Origin: Neodontobutis hainanensis
Lineage: Eukaryota > Chordata > Actinopteri > Gobiiformes > Odontobutidae
Reading direction: 5' to 3'
DNA: 64,000 nt
Assembly (NCBI GenBank): GCA_024349245.1
Contig: JALDNG010002967.1
Coordinates: forward strand, 72,457 to 136,456
The translations under genes and the position numbers were made by a program. Below are positions 9,822-19,560 of this stretch, piece after piece. The first letter of the stretch is position 1, and every line of letters starts with the position of its first letter. The notes beneath the pieces were generated by a model. That model saw only the letters and a program-made list of their open reading frames with translations, had not been told where the DNA came from and did no database searches.

Positions 9822-11679
9822 ATGAAACAATTGCTAAAAAGTTCTCTCTCTCTCACCAGGATGATGTGGACGTTACTCCTCCTGATCACCAGCCTTATGG
9901 GCATGGGATCCCCAGATCTTATAGAGCCCGGACCAACAGCCGGGATCGTTTTAAAGGACCAACCCGGACTGTTGATCACAAACTGTCGCCTGCATACCCA
10001 AAGGGTTTTTGTCAGGTTAAACCCAAACGACGTGTATCGAAACACGTCCGAGCCACTCAAGGGCTCACCAGTTGGGGGCGCTAGCTGGACCACCTCTATT
10101 CTTAACCACGCTGAAACTGATATTTCCCACATGCTTAACCAGCTCGAGAAATTTACAATTACTCAGGCTGAACTCACTGGAGCTAACCAAAGGTCTAAAC
10201 GGTTTATAGGAGGACTTCTTGTTGCAGCGGCTGCTGTGGGTACCTTGTTTAACCTCGGGTTGTCCACAGTCAATACGGTTAGCATCTCCACGGTCAAGAG
10301 ACATGTCTCAGAATTACAGGCTGAAATCCCTGACATCAGAGCGCAGATCATTCAGCAACAACAGCAACTCCAAACAGTAGGGAAAACGTTGAAGGACACT
10401 GTGTTGGTGGTAAACACACACAGTGAAGCTCTAAACAAAACCCACCGAGCTGTAGAGTTACTTATGACCCTCTTCCAGGTCGACTACGTACAAGCCCAAG
10501 TAGTCACCGCACTAATGGATGACATGCTCCGAGACATAAGCTCTTCAGTGGACAGCTTAGCCATGGGAAGAATTCCACCCTACCTTATCCCTCTGTCACT
10601 AGTACAATCCCTCCTTGGAACCGCCACTAGAGATCTTGTAACCCCACTTCAGGCCCATTTAGCGTACACTTTAGGTAGTGCCGTGCCCATTTACGTCAAC
10701 CCAGAGTTCGGGAAATGGCTTTTATTCTAAATCTGCCTATCATTGAATCCCAGAACATCTATCGTCTTAAAGAGCGTCGTAAGCGTCGGGTCCTGGCACG
10801 GAGACACGCAGCGTTAAAGTGCACACTCCTTCAGTAGTGGCATACCATGATGCCAATCCAGATTTGTACCTGGCCCCTAATTTACGCATGTGCACCCTAA
10901 CCAAGGACATACACTACCTATGTCCCAGTAAACCCTTTGTTCGGGACGACGGGATCTGTGGCCTTAAGCCTATGAGCCCTCAAGCCAGATGTCCAACGAC
11001 AATCACGGCTCGCCACCAAGTTACCGTCACTCAAGCAGAGATCATCGGTAACCGCTGGCTAGTAAACACCCCTCTTCCAGACGGAATGCTGACTTACGAT
11101 CAGCACGACACCTCATCCCGTGTTAACTTGCCCGACCAAACTTTCTGGGTAGATGTACCCCAAAACGCAATTCTTCACATTGGGGACGTCGCCTTGTACC
11201 ACCTTGACGCTGACCAATACGAGAGTGAAATAGAAATATCAGATTTCTTTTCAACCCATCCTCTCGAAATACACCCTGCTACACTCTATCAAATCCAGTT
11301 TGAAGGTAGCAGAACCATTGACATTGCACCCCTTGATAATGTGTTAAAGGAAATAGAGCAAAAACAACAAGCTCCTATTCAACCCATTATGTATGCCTGG
11401 TCAACTCCCGACACTGTTCTTGCAGCCACAGTAGGAATAGGTTACTTCATGGCCATCATTATCACCATCGTGCTTCTTAGAAGCGTAAAACGTCTTAAAA
11501 CCCGTTTAAACCGCTGTACTCAGGGCGTTGCACGAATCGTGCGTCGCCGCCCTGGGAATAGAGAAAACGTTGCAGGTAGTCCATTACCCCCTGAAGCCGA
11601 TGTATCTAACCAAGATCTCTCTGTTTCCGAAGAATCTGAACCAACCCCAGTCATACGGAGGTTGACAGATTCAGTTTAA
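9822..11679 (+). pseudogene. env: ERV1 env, F-like fusion glycoprotein
   Basis: Two frames cover one Env. The first (9822-10730) has a signal peptide with hydrophobic core WTLLLLITSLMG, about 100 residues of N-terminal subunit, then the furin site RSKR (about 10190-10201). Directly after it comes a hydrophobic, Ala/Gly-rich fusion peptide (FIGGLLVAAAAVG) and a heptad-repeat region rich in Gln. The second frame (10819-11679) continues the ectodomain and ends with a membrane anchor (TVGIGYFMAIIITIVLL) and a basic cytoplasmic tail of about 70 residues. A short subunit before the site and a long one after it is the layout of paramyxovirus F and baculovirus/errantivirus F proteins; gamma-type Env has a large SU. 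Small indels near 10710 and 10805 break the frame, so no full-length protein is made. Confidence 0.75.
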
Positions 11680-12112
11680 ATGTGCTATGTGTTATGTATG
11701 TTCAATATAACCAATATATACCTCATGTAACTTTTGTGACTACCCTTAACCCTAAAATGCATGCAATGTCCCTTTAAGGTTATTATCATTTAATGTGTGT
11801 TCTTTTATTATCAACAATTTAATAAACTCTAAACCCATTTAAAATGAAATAACTCTCTTGTTCTTTATTCCCATTAAGTCCATCTGTTAAATGATAAACT
11901 CAATCTACCTCCCTTAGCAGATGACTTAATGACGCCGAGTAAAAACCCTTTTACTCTTAAATACACTTGTCTTCCCTAACTACGCTCCCATTAATACACA
12001 TGTTATAACGCCAAACTCTGTGTCTTTAACGTGTCACTTGCTTCCTGGTCCTGGTACTTCAAGGATGGAGTCGGCACAAGACATTGGAACCTGCCTTTCG
12101 CCGAAAGGGGAC
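11680..12112 (+). other. ERV1 3' untranslated region and polypurine tract
   Basis: There is no coding frame of note. An AATAAA occurs near 11820. At 12102-12111 the run CGAAAGGGGA is followed by CTGTAGTG. This fits a polypurine tract that primes plus-strand DNA synthesis next to the 3' LTR. Confidence 0.45.
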
Positions 12113-12598
12113 TGTAGTGTCTCTCGTACCAGGAGGAACCAACACCTCTCAGAGGACCACAGAATTTACAACTCCGAACTTTTAAAGACCTGGCCGTTTT
12201 GTTTATCCAGAACTGAGGAGATTTGGTTAGCAGCACCTTGCTAATCTGGCCCAGATGTTCGTATGTTGTGTTAAAGAGTTCACGCAAGAGTGAAATTATA
12301 TTTACAGCTTTATTTTTCAGTACTTCAAAGGACCTGTAGCCGCTATCTTCTGGCCGACCAGACCCCCTGGCACCAGAATGGACATTTAAATATACGATTT
12401 GTGTATTGAAACACACCAGACCTGAGAAAGGAATGTCTCTTTGTTACAGGACTCTATAAGTGATTGAACATTGCCCTCCTTTGGTTGAACAGAGTAATGA
12501 CTCTGCTTCGAAATTAAAGACAATTCTTCGTTCTGTTCCATTTCTGTGTAATAAAGATTGTTCGTAACTATGCAAACCTCACCATTTTTCCCTTAACA
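12113..12598 (+). repeat. ERV1 3' LTR candidate
   Basis: The segment starts TGTAGTG directly after a polypurine tract and ends TTAACA, giving the TG...CA ends of an LTR. Inside are a TATA-like CTATAAG at 12453-12459 and AATAAA at 12550-12555, in the order expected for U3-R-U5 with about 45 bp after the signal. No second copy of this sequence is in the window, so it is either the surviving 3' LTR of a 5'-truncated provirus or a misassignment. Confidence 0.4.
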
Positions 12599-14055
12599 GG
12601 ATCCAACAGGACAAGAAACGTAACGATGTTACTCTGTTTGACTTTGCATAAGTGTATGGTACAATACAAACGAATTATTAATTTGTTTTAGCTAAATGAC
12701 AAGAGAATATACATGTGTTTGATATCCAAATGTTCGTAAAAACATTTCGTGCACTTATGATACAATACAGAATCAATATGTTTTATAACTGTGTTTAAAA
12801 TGCTTTATTGATGGAACAAGAAAGTTATCTCAGGATCCCAAACTTTCAGTAAACGCCCCTCTTCACCAAACGTGTGTAAACACACCCTTTTTGCGTCTCT
12901 TACAAAAGAGTCGGCAAAGCGGAAATCGCGCTCTCAAACTCTTCAAGCTCTCTTCTAGCTCTCTCCAGTTCCCTCTCAAGCTTCTTAAGCTCAAGCTTTT
13001 ACCTCTTAAACTTTCTTCACGCTCTTTCTTAAGCTTAACTTTCGTCGTATTTTTCCTTGCAACTCTAAAGTTTTTCAGCCGCACACACCGTGTCGACGTA
13101 AATTTTTATCCTTTTTGAAGATCCAACACATTTGATTTTTGTTTGAAAAACTTCTTATCCACGGAGTTACATCACTTCCTCGCGGAAGAAACTTTTTGTA
13201 GTTTTGAAAGGCTTTTTGACGCTACGAAAGAAAGTCTTTGTTAAATCCAAAAGACATATTTTCGTCTTGTAGCGGACTTCAGTTTAAAGACTTTATTCGC
13301 AACCGCTGGTAAAGTTTACTTTACCCTCAAGGACAATCACAGGACGCCGCTTTGTTGCTAAGGCGCCGCCTTAAACCAGCTCAACGCTGCGGACACGTGC
13401 TGCCTTCTGTTGCCGGAAATCAGCCGCGACCGGGAATCTCGAAGCCTACCTTTGGGACTGATCGAACCGCACTGCTGGTGCCAAATCACCGGATAAAGAG
13501 TGAGTGAGCACGTGACACAAGAGAAAGCTTGGCGTTATAAACCTGTGTAATTACGTCCAACAGTACCTCTTTCCTTTTCACAATCTTCAAATAGCCGTCA
13601 ATAGTCCCCTTTCTGTTAAGCCATTTAACGGCCCGTTGCTCTGTAACCACTCCGATTAAATCGCTTAAAATTAAAATAGAATTAAACTCATCTTGTTCCA
13701 TCAAAGGTATAACTATTGTGCCATCGCCAATCAATGTTTTATTTTCATCATTTGCCCTAATTATCCCTTTATGTCCTTTCCACTGTTATTATTCATATTT
13801 TAACCTGCATAATTTTAATAAAACCCCATAAAGACATTTCTTGTTTCATTGTTTACGTAGATTTGGTCTGAAAACGAGTTAGAATTCATTCCTTCAGTAT
13901 TGAGACTTATCAAACATAATCAGTTTCCTTAGAACTGCTAAAACTAAGGTGGTGCCCCGAAAGAAATTAATATTTTCATAAACAAAATATTAATTATTAA
14001 TTTGCATAATTCATATTCATATTAATTATTCATCAACGAGACCATATTCACTACA
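12599..14055. other. Unassigned spacer between ERV1 and ERV2
   Basis: Two minus-strand reading frames stand out. One, 12863-13084, is 73 codons, very basic with Leu/Glu/Arg repeats such as SLRSLRGNWRELEESLKSLR. The other, 13486-13734, is 82 codons with a mixed, protein-like composition (IVIPLMEQDEFNSILILSDL). Neither matches a family I recognise. The DNA of 12940-13040 is a run of CTCTTCAAGCTC-like words, so the first frame may be a by-product of that repeat. The last 100 bp (13960-14055) is nearly pure A/T. The rest shows nothing I can name. Confidence 0.35.
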
Positions 14056-15402
14056 TCAACTGCTCCCCCACTGTCAAAGAGTGGACCCAGTGAATGATCA
14101 CAAAAGTAAGAGGCTTGTCCGAGAACAAGCTCCTACGTGGGAGATCTGAGGTGAGACCTTAGCTCTACCTCCACCGTTGACTACGTGGGAAGACTGGGGT
14201 GAGATTTTCGCTCACCTCCTCCGCTGAAACTGCTCTGGTAACGCAGTTCAACGTTGAGACCAGTGCCGAGAGCTGGTCCCACCTACAATCAAGTTTATGA
14301 AAGACTCTGTACCACCTGAAGAAATAGAGCTGACCGTTTTCAGCAAATTCAACAGCGTAACTATAACATGTGACACACTCATCTGTCCCACAGTTCCTCA
14401 CATCACTGATAACCAGTTTTATACTGACAAATATATATGTATATATCTTTTTTGGGTTCTTTATTGCATTTAAAATTGCTCTAATGATTAATTTTTGAAT
14501 ATCTATTAAACAATTATTACATACTCATGCATGTTAATGTTATGATAACTGCTTAATTTTATTTTATTTGTTACTATCATTTCATTATTGCTATTATTGA
14601 ACAGATCTTTGAACATTAGAAATGGGCGGTGTTTGGAAAACATGGTTAACTAAACTCGCAGGCATACTTTTAGTGGTTATTATCCTTCTTTCCTTGTCTC
14701 CTGCTGCATTATTCCGCTCATCCGAAGATTAGTGACTTCTCTTTTAACCTGCAACTAGCTAAACTCTATGTTGAATTGCCTCAACAGGACAAAGACCACA
14801 ACCCAGACACCTCTGCTCTTGATTGTGACTCTGTTAATTCTGTTTTATTTGCTCATCTATTTGAAGAAAACTAAGTATGACTAAGTATGTTCCTATGTCT
14901 GTGTAATCCACATGTAATTTTCTTTTGAAATAGTAATTGTGAAATATAGTCACCAAAGCAATCACAGCTAATCAACTTTTGAACCTGATAATTTTAATTT
15001 TTGTTATTTTAGACACGTTAAGGCTAAAATTGTGTACTTACATGTGGTGTTTTTAAATTTTTCACTAATGCTTTCTTTGAGGTAAAGTCTTTTGATTTGA
15101 AGGTTTTTAAGTTTTACAAACTGATTTGTTTTGTGAATATTTTTCATCTAATGCTTATGTTTAACCCTAGTGAGTTACGCCGCCTGTGAGGAGGGGCTGT
15201 GGTGTTCTTTTCCCAGCGTTAGGTCAGCTACTGATAGTATGAAATGTTTCTACTTGATTTAGTCAGCCCTCGGCTGGGTTTTTCGGCACCACAACTGTAG
15301 TACAACTCACAAAGCTTAGGTTAATTTGATTTATGTTTTGTATCCTAATTGAGTTTTGATTGATTTTGGTTGATCAATTGTGTTTGATCAAAAGGAGGGA
15401 AT
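14056..15402 (+). mobile_element. ERV2 truncated tandem copy (3' internal end)
   Basis: This block matches 22627-23975 with only about a dozen differences: the last codons of integrase, the short env remnant, the 3' non-coding region and the polypurine tract. It runs directly into the 5' LTR of ERV2. Upstream of 14056 the match ends abruptly. The order is therefore internal end, LTR, full internal, LTR. That is the structure left by recombination between LTRs of tandem copies, or by insertion beside a relative, followed by loss of the left part. Confidence 0.85.
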
Positions 15403-15776
15403 TGTAATGGGAAAATCATATTTTCCTCTTTCACATGCTCTGTGCTGTCCTTGACCGCAGCATAATGATGTGCGCACCATCTGTACTGTTTTCAAACTGA
15501 TAAAATTGTCTTTCATGTTAGATGGCTCACTCCTGAGAGCCAGTGTTTCATTTTTCTTATCTGCTGTGATTTCAGTATAAATTCTAAGCCCGCCTAGTTA
15601 ACATTGGGACTGTTCATGCAACTCTGTACACAGACAGAGTTGTATTTTCCATTCCTCCTTTTGCAAAAGATGTCTCTGAATTCTTTTTTTCTTTTTCCTT
15701 AAATAAATCACCAAAAGACATCTGTTGTTTTCTCTCAAACTTATTCCACAATAATATATTTATTTTTTCAACCACA
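15403..15776 (+). repeat. ERV2 5' LTR (374 bp)
   Basis: It begins TGTAATGGG right after a polypurine tract and ends ACCACA just before the primer-binding site. It matches the 3' LTR (23976-24350) almost exactly. An AATAAA lies near 15701-15706. The few differences between the two LTRs point to a recent integration or recent homogenisation. Confidence 0.9.
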
Positions 15777-15781
15777 ATTCT

Positions 15782-15800
15782 TGGTGTCAGAAATGGGATC
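15782..15800 (+). promoter_or_regulatory. ERV2 primer-binding site, tRNA-Leu type
   Basis: TGGTGTCAGAAATGGGATC starts 5 bases after the LTR end. It is complementary to the 3' end of vertebrate tRNA-Leu (CCA plus acceptor stem and T arm) with about one or two mismatches. It would prime minus-strand synthesis. Confidence 0.7.
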
Positions 15801-16635
15801 GAAGATTGACGGCTGGACCCGGCTGAAGGACAAGGGTTTGATCAACCAGACCGCTCCAAGAGGTCTCGTCTTCCCCAAATTTTCTTCTGGACGGGAGGAT
15901 TTTCCGATGCCGACCCTCCAATCGTCATCTCTCGATCAAACGTACTCAAATAACCTAAACGGTAAAATTATTACAAATTTATAAATTAAGAGAAAACATT
16001 TTGTAACAGTGTCTAAAGGTGATTTTTGACTGTAACAAAGCCTAGACCAGGAATGGTCTATTATTGTTATCATAAGTCAGGATTGACTGAGCAGGATTGC
16101 CATTAAATGAGTAATAATAATTTCTGAATAGGCTTTGTGAAAAGTTTATTCTTTTGTTTTATGTCTGGACTGGATTGTCCTAATCTGAAAACCGAGACCG
16201 GATGGTCCTAAAATTATTAATACGGCTGGATTGCCACATAATAATTTTAAAAGGTTTTGTATCTGTATTAGAAACCCTGACTGGGAAGGTCTATTATTGT
16301 TGATTTGAGTCTGGATTGACTGAGCAGAATTGCCATTCGACAGTAATTTCTGAAAGGGTTTTCTAGAAGCCCTGACCTGAACGCGTCTATTGTTATTACC
16401 ATAAGTCAGGATTGACTGAGCAGGATTGCCATAAAATGAGTAATAATAATTTCTGAAAGGGTTTTTAGTTGTTTTTAGTTGTTTTTAGTTGTTTTTAGTT
16501 GTTTTTAGTTTTTGTTAGTCTTGTGTTGTTGTTTTGTGTTGTTTTTGTTAGTTTGTGTTGGTTTTAGTAGTTCTAAAGTTTCTCTATAATCTGTCTGAAC
16601 CTTAAATACTGACGAGTATTTAATTAATCTGAAAT
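15801..16635 (+). other. ERV2 leader with internal repeats
   Basis: An open frame from 15781 to 15984 (67 codons) has no known domain. Between about 16040 and 16470 a unit of roughly 100 bp recurs three times, recognisable by GGATTGACTGAGCAG followed by ATTGCCAT and TTTCTGAA. From 16461 to 16510 there are about five copies of the 11-mer GTTTTTAGTTG, then imperfect GTT-rich sequence to 16570. This is where a packaging signal normally lies. Confidence 0.6.
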
Positions 16636-18380
16636 ATGGGATCCAATACAAGTAAAAACAGTCCTGCAAAGGACTTCTGTGAATTCAATGTGATATATAT
16701 GATAGAAACCTGCCAGGAGTTGTGATAAAATGGATGAATGGAAGTTGTATGGTTTTAATGGACGAATGAGTGAAAGTAGTTTGACTGCATTACGCAATAG
16801 AATACAAGATGCAGAAAAGAGACTTATGCCCAAAAATCAGTAAACCCAAGCAAATAAAGGAGATTAAAAGACATTATGAATGTTTAGAGATGTGGGAAAA
16901 AGCAGTTGAAGCAAAGAAACAGAAAGAAAAAGAAAATAGGGAAAGAAATTTAAAACACTTAGATACAGTAAAGGGGCCATTTCAAAGCACAGGTTATAAA
17001 GCAACTGATAACATAACTAATGCGATGTCCTCTTGTTTTCCGAGTCTGACCCAGCCTGTTGGTCCGGCACTCATGAGTGAAGACGATGACGTCACCGCTC
17101 TCGCTGCTGCACATCTCCACAGTGAAGAAAAGGGAGGGCTCCAGAGGCAGAGACAAGCGGCTCAGACACATGCAGCTTCTGCAACAGCTGCTCAACTGTA
17201 CCCAGATCTGACCACCCAGGCTGTAACAAACACCCATTATGAACACTGGACTGTCAAGTCCTGTCACCAAACCTCCTTCATATGACTCTGCCACCAGTCC
17301 TAAGAACTCTAACAACCCCTTCACAACTGAACTTTCATCAGACAAATCTTTCTCCTTCCTGTCCCCATCTCACACGAGAAGCAAGACACCTTATGGGGCT
17401 GTGTTTCAAGCTCCTATGATTGAATTTCCAAATCCAGCTCCACCACCACCATCCCCAGACAATGAAACCGAAGTACAACGCCAAAGACGACTGGCTGAAC
17501 ACCCTGCGTCTGTGCTTATGTATCGCTCACCAGACCCCTCAAGATGGACTCAATTAATGAAAGACAATATACCTCCTATTAACAGAGGAGGCGCCACATT
17601 GGGCCAAAAATTCAAACTGTTCTGTCAAGTGCACAGGCCCACCGGTGCAGAGATCCCTGGTATTCTGAGAACAATCTGCAACTTAGAAGATTACTCAAAA
17701 ATTCAAGCAGCGGTTGAAGACCATGACGGCATGAATTCTCTTCCCACAATCCAATGGGACGACAACACTGACTATGCCAGATACGTGAACGCCATTGTCA
17801 CCGCTCTGACCCAGCAGTTCCCAGCCCGCATGGACATGAACGCGTTTTGATGTCACTAAGACGTGAGAAGATGAATCAGTCATGTCTTTTGCCGCTAGAG
17901 CACGCCAACATTGCATTCAACACAGTGGCCAGGCTGCCACTGCCTGGACAGCTGAACAACACACCAGTACATTTGAAGAACTGTTCAAAATGATGTTAAA
18001 AACGGCCTTGGAAAAGACATTGTTAAAATTATGACAGACAAAATGGTGGGCTCATGGGACACAAACCGTGTCCAAGAAATTCACCGCTACGCCCAGGACG
18101 CAGAAATCAGATGTGCCAATAAAAAGAAAAAGTGGATGCAAAATTAGTCTCCACTTTTGCAAAGATGACCTTTGCCCAACCATCACATTTCAACAGAGGT
18201 AGAGGACGACTAAGAGGAAGAGGTCGTGGACGCCCAGACAGAGACGAGGTTGAGCGACGCAGAAAGTCTCAACTGTGTTTCATTTGCGCTGAACCAGGCC
18301 ACTGGGCTGACAACTGTCCCAAGAAAAGAAGAGACCGAGCTGACCAACGCTCTGACACTGCTCTGAGTGACCCCAACTGA
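16636..18380 (+). pseudogene. gag: ERV2 gag
   Basis: Gag starts at ATG 16636 with MGSNTSK, an N-myristoylation context typical of matrix. That frame stops after about 28 codons (TGA near 16723). Matrix-like sequence continues in other frames (16727-17285). The next frame (17239-17850) has the late-domain motif PPSY at 17272-17283, a proline-rich linker (PNPAPPPPSP) and a capsid-like domain. The last part has an Arg/Gly stretch and one zinc knuckle C-F-I-C-x4-H-x4-C at 18276-18317, then TGA at 18378. One knuckle, PPxY and myristoylation together are a gamma/epsilon-retrovirus pattern. At least three frame breaks make it non-functional. Confidence 0.8.
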
Positions 18381-18427
18381 CTGGCTGGTGATGATGAGGA
18401 ACCGAGGACTTCGCCTCGCAAAATGAG

Positions 18428-18960
18428 ATGAGTATAACACACGAAAAGGACACCACACCTGTCACTGATGATGCACACAACACCGCACTGCTCACAAGCA
18501 ATGAAGACGCGCTTGCAACTGATCCACTGCTTGCTTTAGTGACAGAAACCATTAAGAAACTTGAAATGAAAAAAGCTGAAATGTTTAAAGGTACCTATGC
18601 TAAGTTAACAACATCGGTGTGTGAAAAATTACCGGTAATAAAATGTGACATCAATGGAAAAACTCTGTCATTTATGGTTGACTCTGGGGCCACAAAATCT
18701 CTGATCAGAAAAGACCAAATTCAAACTGCATTAAATGGCAAAACAACTCACTCCATTAGTGCAAGTGGACAGATTGTTAAAGAACCATTCACAAAACCTC
18801 TATCTGTAATCTGGCATTTACCTGATCCATCAGTGTCCACTACACACAGCTTTCTGTTGTCTGAGTTGTGTCCAGTGAATCTAATAGGTCGTGACCTAAT
18901 GTGCGCACTAGGAATTACCTTGTCTGCAGACGAAAATGGTATCAAAATAAAACAAACCAA
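18428..18960 (+). pseudogene. pro: ERV2 protease
   Basis: The catalytic motif VDSGATKSL (about 18680-18706) is followed about 80 residues later by NLIGRDLM (18878-18901), the closing motif of the retropepsin fold. The domain is intact within its frame. It follows gag after about 47 bp in a different frame and continues without a stop into the linker before RT. It would cleave Gag-Pol during maturation. Confidence 0.8.
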
Positions 18961-19560
18961 ATCTGAATATTGCTTTATAAAATGTGAAGTGATCACTCCA
19001 TTGTATGTGTATCAGTGGAAATTGGACCATCTGCTGACTCCAAATTTGTTACACAACGCTAAACAATACATGAGCTCATTCTCTGAATTCATGAAGGCAA
19101 ATGCACTACATGTTACAGCGCATGTCTCCATGGGTCCAGATGAACAGTATGAAGAAAGCTGGTACCGACAAACTACTGACCGACTCATTCTGAATGGACT
19201 GTACTTTAACCAAGATTTTTGCGCTTATAATGTTCCATTACCTCACAAACTGTCAAAGTTCTTCAAAATCCAAAACTCAGCCCCGCATGTCTCAATAGCC
19301 AAACCAAATAACAAACAATGGCGTGATGTTGGTCTTTTATGACAAAATGTTTAAAAGCTACAGATTGGAAACAAGACCCAGATAATCCAGACATTTACCA
19401 CTCTCACGAGCTTGACACATGCTATGTGCCATTCACTGCAGGAGTCAATTGTAACCGCTCCTGCTACCTTCTTCCTCAAAATGACTCCACCCCATCTTCC
19501 TGTCACACACTCGCAAAGTCGATGCTCAGCCTCTCACACCCAGTGATGTGTCTCCACTGT
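18961..19560 (+). pseudogene. ERV2 protease-RT linker domain with two H-x-S/T-x motifs
   Basis: About 190 residues lie between the protease end and the first RT motif, far more than in typical gammaretroviral pol. The sequence has HVTA and HVSM in tandem (19109-19132) and PHVSIA (19283-19300), 59 residues apart. It continues through a frame break at 19340 to a Cys-containing end. Alternating hydrophobic residues suggest a folded beta-rich domain. The paired H-x-[ST]-x motifs are those of 2H phosphoesterases, but the spacing is a little short, so that identity is only a hypothesis. Similar linkers occur in other fish ERV pol proteins as far as I recall. Confidence 0.5.

Larger units (their letters stand above)
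2784..12598 (+). mobile_element. ERV1: degraded endogenous retrovirus with F-like Env
   Basis: All recognisable retroviral modules are on the plus strand in the order gag, protease, (deleted RT), RNase H tail, integrase, env and 3' LTR-like end. Several frames are broken. The RT is gone and the first half of env is duplicated around a foreign insert. Gag begins with a long coiled coil and shows no CCHC zinc knuckle. Env has the architecture of a class I F protein. Those traits fit the lokiretrovirus group, fish and amphibian ERVs reported to carry Mononegavirales-F-like Env. An errantivirus-like or foamy-like affiliation cannot be excluded, because the RT needed for phylogeny is missing. The copy cannot be autonomous. 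Confidence 0.75.

Noticed and set aside
12863..13084. Basic coiled-coil protein gene
   Set aside because: The DNA is a run of CTCTTCAAGCTC-like words that would give Leu/Glu/Arg repeats by chance on the minus strand, so it is kept only as an observation.
13950..13965. TGGTGCCCCGAAAG as a primer-binding site
   Set aside because: It has no adjacent LTR end or matching tRNA, and it is followed by A/T-rich DNA and not by a leader.
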